Shown in pieces: positions 9,298 through 18,035 of a stretch of 64,000 nucleotides of DNA (positions within the stretch are counted from its first letter, which is position 1; every line of letters begins with the position of its first letter). The translations under genes were made by a program, and so were the position numbers. Below the pieces are notes generated by a model. It worked only from the letters and a program-made list of their open reading frames with translations, did no database searches and had not been told where the DNA came from. Location of the stretch: NCBI RefSeq assembly GCF_016907335.1, contig NZ_JAFBBT010000001.1:1178001-1242000 (forward strand). The letters run 5' to 3'. The DNA comes from Curtobacterium herbarum (GTDB lineage: Bacteria > Actinomycetota > Actinomycetes > Actinomycetales > Microbacteriaceae).

Positions 9298-9627
9298 CCC
9301 GCGGTTCCCTCATCTGCAGGGATGTCCGTGAGGTGGGCTCGGCCCGGCTCGATCCGCGCAGGTACGCGGAACGGTGGACAGAACGGTCCACCGGCGAGAC
9401 GCTCCGCGGTGTCCCGCCGCGTGCGGTGCCGGTGGTGTCCGTACGTTCCGTGTCCCCCTCTTTGTGGACCGGCGCCGGCCCCGGAATGTGCGGCTCACGA
9501 CCATGGACAGGGCGCGAGGACGGGGTACGGTCCACAAGATCGGGGTACAAGCCCGTCACGTCGAGGTGCAGTGACTGCACTCTCCACCGATCCGATCGGG
9601 AGGCCCGACCAGCGCCGTTCCCGTCCG
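9298..9627. other. Spacer between the 6C RNA and the Tad locus
   Basis: No gene is seen in these 330 bases. The only structures are a small inverted repeat near 9372-9393 (GGTGGAC with GTCCACC) and GTGCAGT-G-ACTGCAC at 9566-9580, a symmetrical 15-base site about 60 bases before tadA that could be an operator. Confidence 0.4.
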
Positions 9628-9633
9628 TACCGT
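9628..9633 (+). promoter_or_regulatory. -10 box directly before tadA
   Basis: TACCGT at 9628-9633 is seven bases before the ATG at 9641, and no ribosome-binding site lies between, which predicts a leaderless transcript for the Tad operon. Confidence 0.45.
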
Positions 9634-9640
9634 CATCGAC

Positions 9641-10885
9641 ATGCACCGGCATCGCGCACCGTTCCTGCCCGGCACCCCTCCACCGGACCACCGGCGGCAC
9701 GCCGCCGCGCTCGTCGACTTCGAGGAGCTCGCACCCCTCGTCGCCGACGGCCGGGTCACCGACGTCCTCGTCCTCGGGGGACGCGGGGTCTGGACCGACC
9801 GCGGGAGCGGGCTCACCGCGGTCAGCGGCCTGGTCCTGTCCGAGACCCGGACGCGTGACCTCGCACGGTCGCTCGTCGCCCGCGGCGGCCGCCACGTCGA
9901 CGAGACCACACCCTGCGCGGACGTCCGACACGGGGACGGCATCCGCGTCCACGCGGTCCTCGCCCCCGTGAGCGTCCTCGGCACCGCGATCTCGATCCGA
10001 CTGCCGCAGGACGCCGTGCCCACGATCGCCCGACTCGTCACCGGTGGCTTCTTCCAGCAGGTGCCGCGGGACGTCGTCGAGCGTGCCGTGCACGAGCGGT
10101 GGAACGTCCTGGTCACCGGGGCGACCGGCAGCGGCAAGACGACCCTGCTCGCGGCGATGCTCGGCCTGGTCCCGACCGACGAACGGATCGTCACGGTGGA
10201 GGACGTCGCCGAACTCCGGATCGACCACCCCCACGTCGTCGCGCTCGAAGCACGCCAGGCCAACGCGGAGGGCGCAGGCGCGCTCGGCACCGAACGGCTC
10301 CTCCGCGAAGCGCTCCGGATGCGGCCCGACCGGATCGTCGTCGGCGAGTGTCGGGGCGCCGAGATCCGGGAACTCACCTCGGCGCTGAACACCGGGCACG
10401 ACGGGGGAGCGGGGACGGTCCACGCGAACGGGGTCAGCGACGTCGCGGCGCGGCTCGAGGCACTCGGGGCGCTCGCCGATCTCACCCCGGAGTCGCTCGC
10501 ACGGCAGGCGGCGAGCGCGTTCGACCTCGTCCTGCACGTGGAGCGTCGGAACGGGGTCCGGCGCCTCGCCGAGGTCGGGCGGTTCGGGGTCGACCGGTTC
10601 GGGCGGCTCGAGGTGGTGCCCGTGTCGGTCGCCGCGAGCGGCCTGGTGGGGGTTCCCGGGCTGCCGAGACGGCTCGGAGGCCCCGGCGGGGAACGGGCTC
10701 GGCGGGCGCGGGTGCCGGCGGTGGCTCCCGTCGGCAGCCGCAGCGACGTGCTCGGCGGACAGCGCCGCACCGGGTCCGGCGGTGGTGTCGGTGGCGTCGG
10801 CGCGGACCCCGGCGCCGACCAGGGTGACTCGGTGCCGGAACGGCCGCGCGCTGGCGGCGCACATCGACGGGCCCGCGGCGCGTGA
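9641..10885 (+). CDS. tadA: TadA/CpaF-type secretion ATPase
   Basis: Hexameric ATPase that powers assembly of Tad/Flp-type pili at the inner face of the membrane. Walker A is GATGSGKTT at residues 160-168. The Asp/Walker B region RIVVGECRG is at 231-239, preceded by VEDVAELRID and followed by TVHANG, all typical of the TadA/VirB11-like family. The 414 residues include a glycine-rich tail of about 60 that goes beyond the conserved domain. It opens a compact operon: the next gene starts with GTGA across its stop. No TadZ-like gene lies upstream, where the 6C RNA sits instead. Confidence 0.9.
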   Translation: MHRHRAPFLPGTPPPDHRRHAAALVDFEELAPLVADGRVTDVLVLGGRGVWTDRGSGLTAVSGLVLSETRTRDLARSLVARGGRHVDETTPCADVRHGDGIRVHAVLAPVSVLGTAISIRLPQDAVPTIARLVTGGFFQQVPRDVVERAVHERWNVLVTGATGSGKTTLLAAMLGLVPTDERIVTVEDVAELRIDHPHVVALEARQANAEGAGALGTERLLREALRMRPDRIVVGECRGAEIRELTSALNTGHDGGAGTVHANGVSDVAARLEALGALADLTPESLARQAASAFDLVLHVERRNGVRRLAEVGRFGVDRFGRLEVVPVSVAASGLVGVPGLPRRLGGPGGERARRARVPAVAPVGSRSDVLGGQRRTGSGGGVGGVGADPGADQGDSVPERPRAGGAHRRARGA

Positions 10886-11832
10886 CGGAGCGCGTGACGC
10901 GGACCGATGACGCGCTCGCCGTGGCGCGGGCGGTGGATCGCGTCGCCGTGCTCGTCGCCGCCGGGGTGCCGCCGCCCCGGGCACTGGCACTCGTGGCCGG
11001 GCTCGGTGGCGGTGGCGGTGGCGGCGGCGATCACGACACGGTGTCGTCCGCGAGTCGGTCCTCGTCCTCGGGCAGCTTGCCGTCCTGGGGTTCGTCGTCC
11101 TGGGGTCCGTCGTCCTCCGGCTCGTCATCCTCGGGGCGATCCGAGGTCGACGGTGTCCTCGACGTCGCGGGCCGGACCGGAGCGCCCGTGGTCCCCGCAC
11201 TCCGAGCACTCGCCGGAGCGCTACGTGACCGGGCCGCGGCGGAGCGAGCGGTGCGCACGGCCCTCGCCGGACCACGGGCCAGCGCCCGCGTGGTCCTGGC
11301 GTTGCCGTGGTTCGGCGTGCTGCTCGGCTCGGCGTGGGGCGTCGACACCGTCGGCGTGCTCACCCGGACCCCGCTCGGCTGGTCCTGCGTCGTCGTCGCC
11401 TCGGCGCTCGTGGCGGCGGCCGTGCGGTGGAGCAGACACCTGCTCGCAGCGGCTGCCGACACCGGCGGCACGCCCGGCCTGCTGCTCGAGATCTGGGCCG
11501 TCGCACTGTCCGGCGGCGGTGCATGGTCCGATGCGGCCCGCACCGTCGCGGCGGTCCACGGCGACCGGGACTGGCCCGAGGCGGACCGGCAGCGTCTCGC
11601 CGAGACCCTCGCCCTGGCCGACCAGGCGGGCGTCCCCGCGGCCGGGCTCCTCCGTGCCGCTGCCGTCGACCGCCGTGCCGACGCAGCTGCCGAGTCCCTG
11701 GTGCGGGCGGAACGGCTCGGGGTGCGGTTGGTGCTGCCACTCGGGGTGTGCGTCCTGCCGGCGTTCGTGTGCGTCGGGGTGGTGCCCGTCGTGCTCGGCA
11801 TCCTCTCCTCCACATCCGCCGGACTCCACTGA
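10882..11832 (+). CDS. tadB: TadB-like pilus assembly membrane protein (T2SS F domain)
   Basis: Inner-membrane platform protein of the Tad pilus, partner of the ATPase just upstream (4-bp overlap, GTG start). Membrane segments appear at about residues 140-190 (VLALPWFGVLLGSAWGVD, then WSCVVVASALVAAAV) and at the C-terminus (LPLGVCVLPAFVCVGVVPVV); the stretch between resembles the T2SS F domain. Mycobacteria often have two such proteins; here one 316-residue chain covers the role. Residues about 42-86 are a glycine then serine/tryptophan low-complexity insert (GGGGGGGG, SWGSSSWGPSSSG) encoded by near-identical short DNA repeats, likely variable in length. Confidence 0.8.
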   Translation: MTERVTRTDDALAVARAVDRVAVLVAAGVPPPRALALVAGLGGGGGGGGDHDTVSSASRSSSSGSLPSWGSSSWGPSSSGSSSSGRSEVDGVLDVAGRTGAPVVPALRALAGALRDRAAAERAVRTALAGPRASARVVLALPWFGVLLGSAWGVDTVGVLTRTPLGWSCVVVASALVAAAVRWSRHLLAAAADTGGTPGLLLEIWAVALSGGGAWSDAARTVAAVHGDRDWPEADRQRLAETLALADQAGVPAAGLLRAAAVDRRADAAAESLVRAERLGVRLVLPLGVCVLPAFVCVGVVPVVLGILSSTSAGLH

Positions 11833-11976
11833 CCTCTGCACGGACCGGTCCGACGGCCCCTTGCCGGAGTCCGCCGTCGCCGAGGGTGGAGTCCGGTCAC
11901 GGCACGGCGGACACGTCGCCCCGGGGCCACCGCCGAGCACCGGATCGACCGGTGCCACAAGAGAGAGGAACGACTC

Positions 11977-12171
11977 ATGCACGAACACCATCAGCCGAGC
12001 CCGATCCGACTGCGGACCCGGCTGTCGGACGACCGGGGATCCGCGACGGCCGAGTACGCGGTCGTCATCCTCGCAGCGGTCGCCTTCGCCGGGGTGCTCG
12101 TCGCGGTCATGCGCTCCGGAGAGGTCCAGGCGATCCTCACCGACCTCGTCCGGACGGCGCTGACTCCGTGA
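11977..12171 (+). CDS. DUF4244 Flp-like pilin
   Basis: This 64-residue precursor is the likely major pilin. After a polar N-terminus comes DDRGSATAEYAVVILAAVAF, with the glycine-then-hydrophobic-helix layout and the glutamate expected of Flp-type pilins processed by a prepilin peptidase; the DUF4244 family occupies this position in actinobacterial Tad loci. The ribosome-binding site GAGAGGAA precedes the ATG. It lies 144 bases after tadB, a gap large enough for its own promoter, which would fit a need for more pilin than assembly protein. No prepilin peptidase gene is in the window. Confidence 0.85.
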   Translation: MHEHHQPSPIRLRTRLSDDRGSATAEYAVVILAAVAFAGVLVAVMRSGEVQAILTDLVRTALTP

Positions 12172-12185
12172 AGAGCGCTCACCCC

Positions 12186-12575
12186 ATGAAAGAGGAACAG
12201 CGTGTGCTCCTCGGCCGAGATCGTCACCGGGATCGCGGCTCGGTCACCGTGGAGTTCGCCCTCGCGCTGCCGGTCGTCGCTGTCGTCCTGGCCGTCGGGA
12301 TCGCCGGAGTGGTCGCCGTCGACGGACAGGGGCGGTTGCAGACGGCCGCCGCCGTCGCTGCTCGGGCCGCGGCACGCGGCGACGACCCGGCCGCACGACA
12401 GAGCCTCGAGCAGGCCGACGCCGAGTCGGTCCGGGTCGAGCGCGCGGCGGGCCTCGTCTGCGTCCACGCCGGACGACCCGCCGGCACCGGGCCGTTCTCC
12501 GGCATCGTGCTGCGGGGGGACAGTTGCGCGGTGGACGAGGCCGCCGAGGGCGCAGCGACCGGTGACCCGTCCTGA
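12186..12575 (+). CDS. tadE: TadE-like pseudopilin
   Basis: Small membrane-anchored protein with the TadE signature RDRGSVTVEFALALPVV at about residues 11-27, including the glutamate of the pilin-like processing site, then a transmembrane helix and a short extracytoplasmic domain with two cysteines (VCVHAG, DSCAV). I chose the ATG at 12186. A GTG at 12168 that overlaps the previous stop and a GTG at 12204 with AGAGGAA before it are both possible, so the N-terminus is uncertain. It is probably a minor pilin of the locus. Its stop overlaps the next start (TGATG). Confidence 0.75.
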   Translation: MKEEQRVLLGRDRHRDRGSVTVEFALALPVVAVVLAVGIAGVVAVDGQGRLQTAAAVAARAAARGDDPAARQSLEQADAESVRVERAAGLVCVHAGRPAGTGPFSGIVLRGDSCAVDEAAEGAATGDPS

Positions 12576-13174
12576 TGCCCATCACGTCGACGACGTCGAC
12601 CAGACAGTCGAACGGGCGGCCGAGCGGCGAGCCGACCCGCCGGCCGACCGGTGACCAGGGCTCGGCCACGGTCATGCTCGTCGCGGTCCTCGCGGCGGTC
12701 ACCCTCGTGGCCGGATCGCTCCTCGGCGCAGCCGGACACCGCGTCGGAGCCGCTCGTGCTCGGGGCGGAGCCGATGCGGCAGCGCTCGCCGCGGCCGCAG
12801 CGGTGATCGGCCTGGTGACCGATGCGCCCTGTGCCGCTGCTGCGCGCCTCGCTCGGGCCAACGGCGTCGTCCTCGTCGGGTGCGATGTCGACGGCGCGGT
12901 CGCCCGCGTCGAGGTGGCTGCGGGGTCGGTTCCGCTGTCCGCGCACGCGGTCGCAGTCGCCGGTCCGAGCCCCGCACCAGCGACCGTCGGCCGACGCGCC
13001 GTCGGCGGTCCGGGCGGCCCGGCCCCGAGCGGCGGACTCGCTCCGGCTCCACCGGCCGTCCCCACCGGAGTGTGTATGGTGTGCCTGTCGGCCCGCCGGT
13101 CACCGAATTCCCGGACGACCCGGACGCTTCCACGACGTCCGTCGGCCGATCAGCACCATCGATCAAGGAGACAC
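12575..13174 (+). CDS. TadE-like (Rv3654c-type) protein with no stop before topA
   Basis: Residues about 28-75 (GSATVMLVAVLAAVTLVAGS followed by an alanine-rich AADAAALAAAAA-type helix) and the domain to about residue 130, with CAAAARLARANGVVLVGCDV, match the Rv3654c-type TadE-like proteins that end actinobacterial Tad loci. The reading frame then continues through a proline/arginine-rich stretch without a stop, in frame, into the topA start at 13175; read literally it ends only at 16000. The other two frames are also open from about 12880 to 13199. Either a true stop has been lost or a frameshift lies near 13000. The end given here is simply the base before topA. Confidence 0.6.
13075..13080 (+). 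promoter_or_regulatory. Candidate extended -10 for topA
   Basis: TATGGT with TGTG just upstream, 95 bases before the topA start. There is no recognisable -35. It would let topA be transcribed independently of the Tad operon. Confidence 0.4.
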
Positions 13175-16000
13175 GTGCCAGGCACGAAGAAGCTCGTGAT
13201 CGTCGAGAGCCCCGCGAAGGCGAAGACGATCGCGCAATACCTCGGCGACGGATACGAGGTCCAGGCGTCCGTCGGACACATCCGTGACCTCGTCGAGCCC
13301 AAGAACCTGCCGGCCGAGCTCAAGAAGGGCTCCCTCGGCAAGTTCTCGGTCGACGTCGACAACGGGTTCGAGCCGTACTACGTCGTCTCCGATGCGAAGA
13401 AGAAGACGGTCGCCGACCTCAAGCGTGCTCTGAAGGACGCCGACGAGCTCTACCTCGCAACAGATGAAGACCGCGAAGGCGAGGCCATCGCGTGGCACCT
13501 CCTCCAGGTGCTCAAGCCCAAGGTCCCCGTGAAGCGCATGGTGTTCCACGAGATCACCAAGGAAGCGATCCAGCGCGCCCAGGAAGCCACACGTGAGCTC
13601 GACACCGCGCTGGTCGACGCCCAGGAGACCCGCCGCATCCTCGACCGCCTCTACGGGTACGAGGTCTCGCCGGTCCTCTGGCGCAAGGTCGGGCCGGGGC
13701 TCTCCGCCGGTCGTGTGCAGTCCGCGGCCACCCGCCTCGTCGTGGACCGTGAGCGCGAACGGCTCGCGTTCGTCTCGGCCAACTACTGGGACCTGACGGC
13801 CCGCTTCGAGAAGTCCGACGAGGGCACCTTCACGGCTCGTCTCGCCCGGATCCACGGCAAGCGCGTCGCCTCCGGTCGTGACTTCGACGACCAGGGCCAG
13901 ACCACGTCCGACGTCGTCCGTCTCGACGAGGCCTCCGCGAGTTCGCTGTCCGCGGTCCTCGACCGTGCCGGCGACGCCGTCGTCCGCAGTGTCGAGTCGA
14001 AGCCGTACACGCGCCGACCGGCCGCTCCGTTCACCACGTCGACGCTGCAGCAGGAAGCCGCGCGCAAGCTGCGCTTCTCGGCCCGCCAGACGATGAGCGT
14101 CGCGCAGTCGCTGTACGAGAACGGCCACATCACCTACATGCGTACCGACTCCGCGTCGCTCTCGCAGCAGGCGGTCACCGCGGCCCGCAAGCAGGCGACC
14201 GCGCTCTACGGCGCGGACTCGATCCCGGCGAAGCCCCGGTCGTACGCGGGCAAGAGCAAGAACGCGCAGGAGGCCCACGAAGCGATCCGCCCCGCCGGTG
14301 ACACGTTCAAGACGCCGTCACAGATGGAGGGTGTCCTCCGCGGCAACGACCTGCGCCTCTACGACCTCATCTGGAAGCGCACCGTCGCGTCGCAGATGGC
14401 CGACGCCAAGGGCTCGACCGCGTCGGTCGTGCTCGGGATCGCATCGACGGAGCCGGTCGAGGGGCTCGCGAGCACCGCGACGGGCACGGACGTCGAGTTC
14501 ACCGCGTCCGGCACCGTCATCACCTTCCGTGGTTTCCTCAACGCCTACGAAGAGGGCCGCGACGAAGAGCGCGCCTCCGGCGACTCCGCTGACGACGCGA
14601 AGCTGCCGCAGATGGCCGAGGGCGACCACCTCGGTGTGTCGGACGTCGCCGCCAAGGGGCACGACACCTCCGCACCCCCGCGCTACACCGAGGCCAGCCT
14701 CGTGAAGACGCTCGAAGAGCTCGGGATCGGACGCCCGTCGACCTACGCTGCGATCCTCTCCACGATCGTGGACCGTGGGTACGTGACGCAGCGTGGCACC
14801 GCCCTGGTGCCGAACTGGATCGCGTTCAGCGTCGTGCGTCTGCTCGAGGACTACTTCGGCGACCTGGTGCAGTACGACTTCACGGCCGAGATGGAGAACG
14901 ACCTCGACCGGATCGCCAGCGGCGAGGAAGACCGCGTCGACTGGCTCAAGGAGTTCTACTTCGGTGGCGGTGACCAGCGCGGTCTCCGTACGGTCATCGA
15001 CAACCTCGGTGAGATCGACGCCCGCGAGATCAACTCGGTGGAGCTCGCGCCGGGCCTGACCCTCCGCATCGGTCGGTACGGCCCCTACATCGAGACCCCG
15101 AGCGACGACCCGGAGAAGCCGCGACGGGTCAACGTGCCCGAGGACATCGCGCCGGACGAGCTGACCCTCGACAGGGCCCGCGAGCTCGTCGAGGCCCCGG
15201 TCGTCAGCGACCGCGTGGTCGGCATCAACCCGGCGACCGGCAAAGAGGTCCTCGCGAAGGACGGCCGCTTCGGTCCGTACGTGACCGAGCGCACCCCCGA
15301 GCCCGAGCCGACCGTCGACCCGGGTACGGGTGAGGTCCTGGCAGCCGAGCCCGAGCCGGTCGCAGCAGCTGCAGCGGTGACCACCACGGCGACGGGCACC
15401 AAGGCCGCCACGAAGACGACTGCCACGAAGACGACCGCCACCAAGACCGCCGCCGCGAAGAAGGCCCCCGCGAAGAAGAAGGCCGCCGCGCCGAAGGAGC
15501 GCACGGCGTCCCTCTTCAAGTCGATGGACCCCGGATCGGTCGACCTCGAGACCGCGCTGAAGCTCCTGGACCTCCCGCGCGTCGTCGGGAAGGACCCGGA
15601 GTCCGGTGACGAGATCACCGCGCAGAACGGGCGCTACGGGCCGTACCTCAAGAAGGGCACGGACACCCGGACGCTCCCGAGCGAGGACGCGATCTTCGAC
15701 GTCGACCTGCCCGGAGCCCTCGAACTCTTCGCGCAGCCGAAGTACGGCGCCAAGCGTGCCGCCAGCGCTGCGCTCAAGGAGTTCGACGCCGACCCGGTGT
15801 CGGGCAAGGCGATCAAGGTGAAGGACGGCCGCTTCGGTCCGTACGTCACCGACGGCGAGACGAACGCCACGATCCCGCGCGGTGAAGAGGTCGAGACCGT
15901 GGACTTCGAGCGTGCCGTCCAGCTCCTGGCGGACAAGCGCGCCAAGGGTCCGGTCAAGAAGAAGGCACCGGCCCGCCGCGCCCCCGCGAAGAAGAAGTGA
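13175..16000 (+). CDS. topA: DNA topoisomerase I (type IA)
   Basis: Relaxes negatively supercoiled DNA. The GTG at 13175 follows AAGGAG and gives a 941-residue protein starting PGTKKLVIVESPAKAKT. The TOPRIM domain has the first glutamate in VIVES and DEDREGE at about 97-103; the active-site tyrosine is residue 321 in ITYMRTDS. The C-terminal part has repeated GRYGPY/GRFGPYV modules in place of zinc fingers, interrupted and ended by lysine/alanine-rich tracts (ATKTTATKT, KKAPAKKK), as in other actinobacterial enzymes where such tails aid processivity. Upstream, the TadE-like frame is fused in frame. tmk starts at its stop (GTGA). Confidence 0.97.
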   Translation: MPGTKKLVIVESPAKAKTIAQYLGDGYEVQASVGHIRDLVEPKNLPAELKKGSLGKFSVDVDNGFEPYYVVSDAKKKTVADLKRALKDADELYLATDEDREGEAIAWHLLQVLKPKVPVKRMVFHEITKEAIQRAQEATRELDTALVDAQETRRILDRLYGYEVSPVLWRKVGPGLSAGRVQSAATRLVVDRERERLAFVSANYWDLTARFEKSDEGTFTARLARIHGKRVASGRDFDDQGQTTSDVVRLDEASASSLSAVLDRAGDAVVRSVESKPYTRRPAAPFTTSTLQQEAARKLRFSARQTMSVAQSLYENGHITYMRTDSASLSQQAVTAARKQATALYGADSIPAKPRSYAGKSKNAQEAHEAIRPAGDTFKTPSQMEGVLRGNDLRLYDLIWKRTVASQMADAKGSTASVVLGIASTEPVEGLASTATGTDVEFTASGTVITFRGFLNAYEEGRDEERASGDSADDAKLPQMAEGDHLGVSDVAAKGHDTSAPPRYTEASLVKTLEELGIGRPSTYAAILSTIVDRGYVTQRGTALVPNWIAFSVVRLLEDYFGDLVQYDFTAEMENDLDRIASGEEDRVDWLKEFYFGGGDQRGLRTVIDNLGEIDAREINSVELAPGLTLRIGRYGPYIETPSDDPEKPRRVNVPEDIAPDELTLDRARELVEAPVVSDRVVGINPATGKEVLAKDGRFGPYVTERTPEPEPTVDPGTGEVLAAEPEPVAAAAAVTTTATGTKAATKTTATKTTATKTAAAKKAPAKKKAAAPKERTASLFKSMDPGSVDLETALKLLDLPRVVGKDPESGDEITAQNGRYGPYLKKGTDTRTLPSEDAIFDVDLPGALELFAQPKYGAKRAASAALKEFDADPVSGKAIKVKDGRFGPYVTDGETNATIPRGEEVETVDFERAVQLLADKRAKGPVKKKAPARRAPAKKK

Positions 16001-16641
16001 GCACGGACGGCACCGACCGCGGCTGGTTCATCACCCTCGAGGGTGGTGACGGCGCGGGCAAGACCACACAGGCCGAGCGCCTCGAGCAGTGGCTCGGGGC
16101 GCACGGCCACCGTGTCGTCCGGACCCGCGAGCCCGGTGGTACCGACCTCGGCCAGCGCATCCGCGAGATCGTCCTGCACGACCGCGGCCACGTCACACCC
16201 CGGGCCGAGGCTCTGCTCTACGCCGCCGACCGCGCACACCACGTCGAGACGGTCGTCCGTCCGGCCGTGGCCCGTGGCGACGTCGTCCTGCAGGACCGCT
16301 ACATCGACTCGTCGGTGGCGTACCAGGGTGTGGCGCGCGGCCTCGGCGCCGACCACATCCGTTCCGTGTCGGACTGGGCGGCGGACGGCATGACGCCGGA
16401 CCTCACGGTGCTGCTCGACCTGGACGTCAGCATCGGGCGAGCACGCGTGGCTTCGGCCCGCGGTGACGTGTTCGATCGCCTGGAGTCGGAAGCGGCCACC
16501 TTCCACGAGACCGTCCGACAGGCGTTCCTCGACATGGCCAGTGCCGAGCCGCAGCGGTTCCTGGTCGTCGACGCAGCCGAGCCGGCCGACGTCGTGCAGG
16601 AGCGGATCCGCGCGGCCGTCGCGGCCCTGGTCGGCGCATGA
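15997..16641 (+). CDS. tmk: Thymidylate kinase
   Basis: Phosphorylates dTMP to dTDP in dTTP synthesis. The 214-residue protein has the P-loop GGDGAGKTT at residues 16-24, TREPGGT shortly after, and the DRYIDSS motif of the nucleotide-binding/LID region. The GTG start overlaps the topA stop by four bases, and the delta' gene follows, an order (topA-tmk-holB) common in actinobacteria that links DNA topology, nucleotide supply and replication. Confidence 0.95.
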   Translation: MSTDGTDRGWFITLEGGDGAGKTTQAERLEQWLGAHGHRVVRTREPGGTDLGQRIREIVLHDRGHVTPRAEALLYAADRAHHVETVVRPAVARGDVVLQDRYIDSSVAYQGVARGLGADHIRSVSDWAADGMTPDLTVLLDLDVSIGRARVASARGDVFDRLESEAATFHETVRQAFLDMASAEPQRFLVVDAAEPADVVQERIRAAVAALVGA

Positions 16642-16732
16642 CATCCCGCGACGCAGCAGCCGACCGACCGACACCCGACCGGCCGACAGTCGACCAGCCG
16701 GCGCCGTCGGTGGAGCCTGGGAAGATCGACGC

Positions 16733-17875
16733 GTGAGTGTGTGGGATGGCCTGACCGGGCAGGAAGAGTCCGTGGCGGCCCTGCGGAGCGCCGCCGAGTC
16801 GACCGACGGCACGGGCGGCATGACGCACTCGTGGCTGATCACCGGCCCTCCCGGTTCCGGGCGTTCGAACGTCGCCGCGGCCTTCGCGGCCGCCCTGGTC
16901 GGCAACGGTCCGGACGACGACCACACCCTCCGCCTGATCACCGCGGGAACCCACCCCGATGTCGCCCGGCTCACCACCCAGCGGGTCATCATCACGATCG
17001 ACGAGATCCGGCAGCTGGTGACCTCGTCGCACTTCTCGCCGTCGGTCGGCCGGTACCGTGTGCTGATCGTCGAGGATGCCGACCGCATGACCGAGCGGAC
17101 CTCGAACCTGCTGCTCAAGGCGCTCGAGGAGCCGCCGGAGCGCACGGTGTGGATCCTCTGCGCCCCGAGCGAGGCCGACCTCCTGCCGACGATCCGGTCC
17201 CGCGTCCGGTCGGTCCGGCTGCGGGTGCCGGGCATCGAGTCCGTCGCGGACCTCATCGTGGCCCGGACCGGCGTGGACCGTGTCCTCGCGACCGACGCGG
17301 CCCGCCAGGCCCAGAGTCACATCGGGATGGCGCAGCGTCTCGCCACGAGCGAGGACGCCCGCGACCGCCGTCGTCGGACGCTGACGACGGTCCTTGCGAT
17401 CCGCAGTGTCGGCGATGCCGTGAACGCCGCGGCTGCGCTCCTGGCCGTGGCGGACGAGGACGCCAAGGCGATCACTCTCGAGCGCGACGCGGAAGAGCGT
17501 GACGCCGCCCTCCGGTCGCTCGGCGTGCAGCCGGGCGGCACCGTCCCCCCGGCCCTCCGCTCCCAACTGCGCGTGCTCGAGGAGGACCAGAAGCGCCGGG
17601 CGACCCGCAGCCTCCGCGACGGCCTGGACCGCATCCTGGTCGACGTCTCGTCGCTCTACCGGGACCTGCTGCTGCTCGGGCTCGGCGCCCCCACCGAACC
17701 GGTGAACCTGGCGATCCGACACGACCTCGAGCGGGCGCTGCCGTCCGTGCCTCCCGCAGCGGCGCTCGAGGTGCTCGACGCGATCGCGACGGCGCGGCAG
17801 CGGATCGGCGCGAACGTCGCCGCACTCCTGGCGCTCGAGGCGCTGCTCGTCACGATCGCCCGCGCCGTCCGCTGA
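16733..17875 (+). CDS. holB: DNA polymerase III subunit delta'
   Basis: Clamp-loader subunit of the replicative polymerase. The GTG start gives MSVWDGLTGQEESVAALRSA, the usual beginning of the family; upstream in-frame codons are not conserved-looking. The P-loop reads GPPGSGRS with arginine for the catalytic lysine, normal for delta', which does not hydrolyse ATP. NLLLKALEEPPE and the TIRSRVRSVRLR arginine segment follow. The length is 380 residues. The last codons and stop are part of an 18-bp tandem repeat (17864-17935). It ends the topA-tmk-holB run. Confidence 0.92.
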   Translation: MSVWDGLTGQEESVAALRSAAESTDGTGGMTHSWLITGPPGSGRSNVAAAFAAALVGNGPDDDHTLRLITAGTHPDVARLTTQRVIITIDEIRQLVTSSHFSPSVGRYRVLIVEDADRMTERTSNLLLKALEEPPERTVWILCAPSEADLLPTIRSRVRSVRLRVPGIESVADLIVARTGVDRVLATDAARQAQSHIGMAQRLATSEDARDRRRRTLTTVLAIRSVGDAVNAAAALLAVADEDAKAITLERDAEERDAALRSLGVQPGGTVPPALRSQLRVLEEDQKRRATRSLRDGLDRILVDVSSLYRDLLLLGLGAPTEPVNLAIRHDLERALPSVPPAAALEVLDAIATARQRIGANVAALLALEALLVTIARAVR

Positions 17876-17935
17876 CGACGTGCCGTCCGCTGACGACGTG
17901 CCGTCCGCTGACGACGTGCCGTCCGCTGACGACCC
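17864..17935. repeat. 18-bp tandem repeat over the holB stop
   Basis: GCCGTCCGCTGACGACGT is repeated three times in full from 17864, then once more with its last bases changed. The first copy contains the end of holB (Ala-Val-Arg-stop), so each copy repeats the in-frame TGA. Slippage would change the copy number without altering the protein. Confidence 0.9.
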
Positions 17936-18035
17936 GGACCAGCCGAGACCAGCGGCGCCGGGACCTCGACGCAGCCTGGGCATCCCGACAGGGTTCTCAT
18001 GCTGAGCGCGATGGTCGACGTGGGAGGATCGCCCC

